A stretch of 64,000 bases of DNA from Paludibacter sp. (lineage in GTDB: Bacteria > Bacteroidota > Bacteroidia > Bacteroidales > Paludibacteraceae): the NCBI GenBank assembly GCA_028690665.1, contig JAQVAV010000006.1:186001-250000 (forward strand). The letters run 5' to 3'. The position numbers were made by a program, and so were the translations under genes. The notes beneath the pieces are model-generated. The model saw only the letters and a program-made list of their open reading frames with translations, searched no databases and was not told the DNA's origin. Shown here piece by piece: positions 62,856 to 64,000 of the stretch; within the stretch, counting starts at the first letter, position 1; each line of letters begins with the position of its first letter.

Positions 62856-64000
62856 TTATGCTTTTGACTGGCTTCTTTTCCAAGCCATAAAAAAAACGAT
62901 TTCATTCTGGTCAAGGATTTCACTCAGAATTTTTGTAACAGAAGCTGCATTTTCTCTGTTTTCGAGGAGTTTTTCGGCTTTTGTTCTTTTCTCCGGAGAT
63001 ATAAATTGATCCATGTTTAAAATTCCGTTTATGGCATATCCGGCCAAATGTGAACAAATAGTTGAAGGCACAAGATTTCGTTCATGAGCAATATCCTCAA
63101 TACTTTTGCCTTCGTTATACATAGTGAGTGTAAGTCTTTTGGAATCACCTTTTTGCTTCTTTTCCTTTTTTTCTTTTTGTTTAGGTTCAGGAATTTCTTT
63201 GAACAGCATCTGAGTCGTTAAGTGATATTTTTCACAAAAATGTTTTATAACTTCTATGAACTGACTTCCATATTTTTCAACTTTTGCAGGTCCGAAACCA
63301 TAAATTTTCAACAGATCTTTTTCCGTTTGAGGTAGCATTTCTGACATTTGAAGCAGCGTTTTACTGCCTGCTACTAAATAAATAGGCAGGTTATCGGGTT
63401 CGCAAATTCTGTTCCGGACTATAGTTAGTTCATGGTATAATTCCGGATTCTTAGAGGAGACTTTCGTTTTTACCTGAGCTGACTTTGCGTATGATGACGT
63501 CCGAAAATCCGGCAAAAGAAATGTATTTTTTAGTATAAAATAATCTTCAACATCAAACGGAGTTTGTAGATTTTCAAGTATATGGAATTTTTGAGTCGCA
63601 AATCCGAAAATGTTTTTTAATTCCCCGTCGTATTCGCGGGCATTATCCCGACTGTCAGTTGTTGCCGGCGATTCTTTCAGCGTGTCAATCAGCAAATTTG
63701 TTTTGTCTCTGAAATAATGGGAAGCCGCTTCTAATCTTTCATTTAAGTAGTCTTCATTTACAGGGTAGGAGGAAAGCAATTGCTGGATCTGATTTTCAAA
63801 TTTGTCGGCAACTGATTGTATCTCCTGCAATTGTTGAATAATATTTTTTAAAAAAGGAATGGTGTCTTCGTTGAAAGAGGATTCTGCCGATTCAACGTTT
63901 CTGAGTAATCTGGACGCGAGTCCGGTTCCGGTACGAAAATCAAACAGTTGATTCAGTATGTATTGCCGAAACTCCGATTTTGATTCATTCAGCTGTTTTT
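62856..64000 (-). CDS. HRDC and HTH domain protein, probable helicase C-terminus, 5' end outside window
   Basis: The frame stays open to the right window edge, so only the last 380 residues or so are seen; a TTG at 63830 is not a real start. The visible part begins with a helical region, then an HRDC domain (about 150-240 of the visible part counting from 63830: NELTIVRNRICEPDN-like, here YHELTIVRNRICEPDNLPIY, QTEKDLLKIYGFGPAKVEKY), a basic linker (KEKKEKKQKGDSKRL) and an HTH_40-type helix-turn-helix (MYNEGKSIEDIAHERNLVPS). This tail is found on Bacteroidota Pif1/RecQ-like helicases. It suggests a DNA repair helicase; the motor domain is not in the window. Confidence 0.8.
   Translation of the reverse strand, partial: KQLNESKSEFRQYILNQLFDFRTGTGLASRLLRNVESAESSFNEDTIPFLKNIIQQLQEIQSVADKFENQIQQLLSSYPVNEDYLNERLEAASHYFRDKTNLLIDTLKESPATTDSRDNAREYDGELKNIFGFATQKFHILENLQTPFDVEDYFILKNTFLLPDFRTSSYAKSAQVKTKVSSKNPELYHELTIVRNRICEPDNLPIYLVAGSKTLLQMSEMLPQTEKDLLKIYGFGPAKVEKYGSQFIEVIKHFCEKYHLTTQMLFKEIPEPKQKEKKEKKQKGDSKRLTLTMYNEGKSIEDIAHERNLVPSTICSHLAGYAINGILNMDQFISPEKRTKAEKLLENRENAASVTKILSEILDQNEIVFFMAWKRSQSKA

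Overview
The window is chromosomal DNA of a Bacteroidales bacterium; the exact genus cannot be fixed from sequence alone. Evidence for this: promoters of the Bacteroidota type (TTTG, 19-20 bases, TAnnTTTG) lie before ribosomal, tRNA, pyr and regulator genes; there are type IX secretion parts (a PorE-like lipoprotein and a C-terminal sorting domain), a hybrid two-component system, DUF5606, LytS/LytTR regulators and a UT-M23 fusion. DNA is AT-rich. No insertion sequence, prophage, CRISPR array or SusC/SusD pair was seen.

Layout. 1-5450: end of a surface polysaccharide locus (glycosyltransferase cut by the window edge, phosphoribosyltransferase/HAD fusion, pyruvyl transferase, flippase, nitroreductase). 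5500-6730: rpsF-rpsR-rplI with promoter and terminator. 6800-8830: LytS-type kinase and LytTR regulator. 8875-9990: a BspA-like leucine-rich repeat gene whose 5' part is broken. 10294-17110: a six-gene operon (PqqD-like, ATP-grasp, PLP decarboxylase, urea-transporter/M23 fusion, outer-membrane barrel, TPR protein) closed by a very long hairpin; this is the best candidate for an undescribed system. 17260-19968: a four-subunit 2-oxoacid:ferredoxin oxidoreductase on the minus strand. 20070-28680: esterase, CYTH, AddB-like nuclease, DUF554, hisA, DUF5606, Nif3 and a zinc-ribbon coiled coil. 28680-29570: a very AT-rich gene-free stretch with repeated short palindromes before an XRE regulator. 30084-33720: pyrK-pyrD, CapA-like, AlkD-like. 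33839-38581: MFS transporter and a BtuFCD/FecBCD-like ABC transporter. 38620-41921: phosphosugar mutase and MFS transporter (minus). 42171-50877: clpC, an orphan hybrid two-component regulator, an MBL-fold RNA-processing-type protein. 50922-53109: tRNA-Gly, tRNA-Tyr, ribH, a TPR protein, a 6S-like structured RNA and tRNA-Pro. 53261-60534: hemW, DUF1015, porE-like, thyA, folA, asnA. 60588-64000: SPFH/flotillin with its NfeD-like partner, and the 3' part of a helicase-type HRDC/HTH gene.

How genes work together: the 10.3-17.1 kb operon pairs an RRE-like carrier/recognition protein with an amide-bond-forming ligase and an amino-acid decarboxylase, followed by an inner-membrane channel with a periplasmic LytM domain and an outer-membrane barrel. 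That is the layout of a make-and-export or envelope-modification pathway, but product and substrate are unknown. Most other genes are housekeeping.
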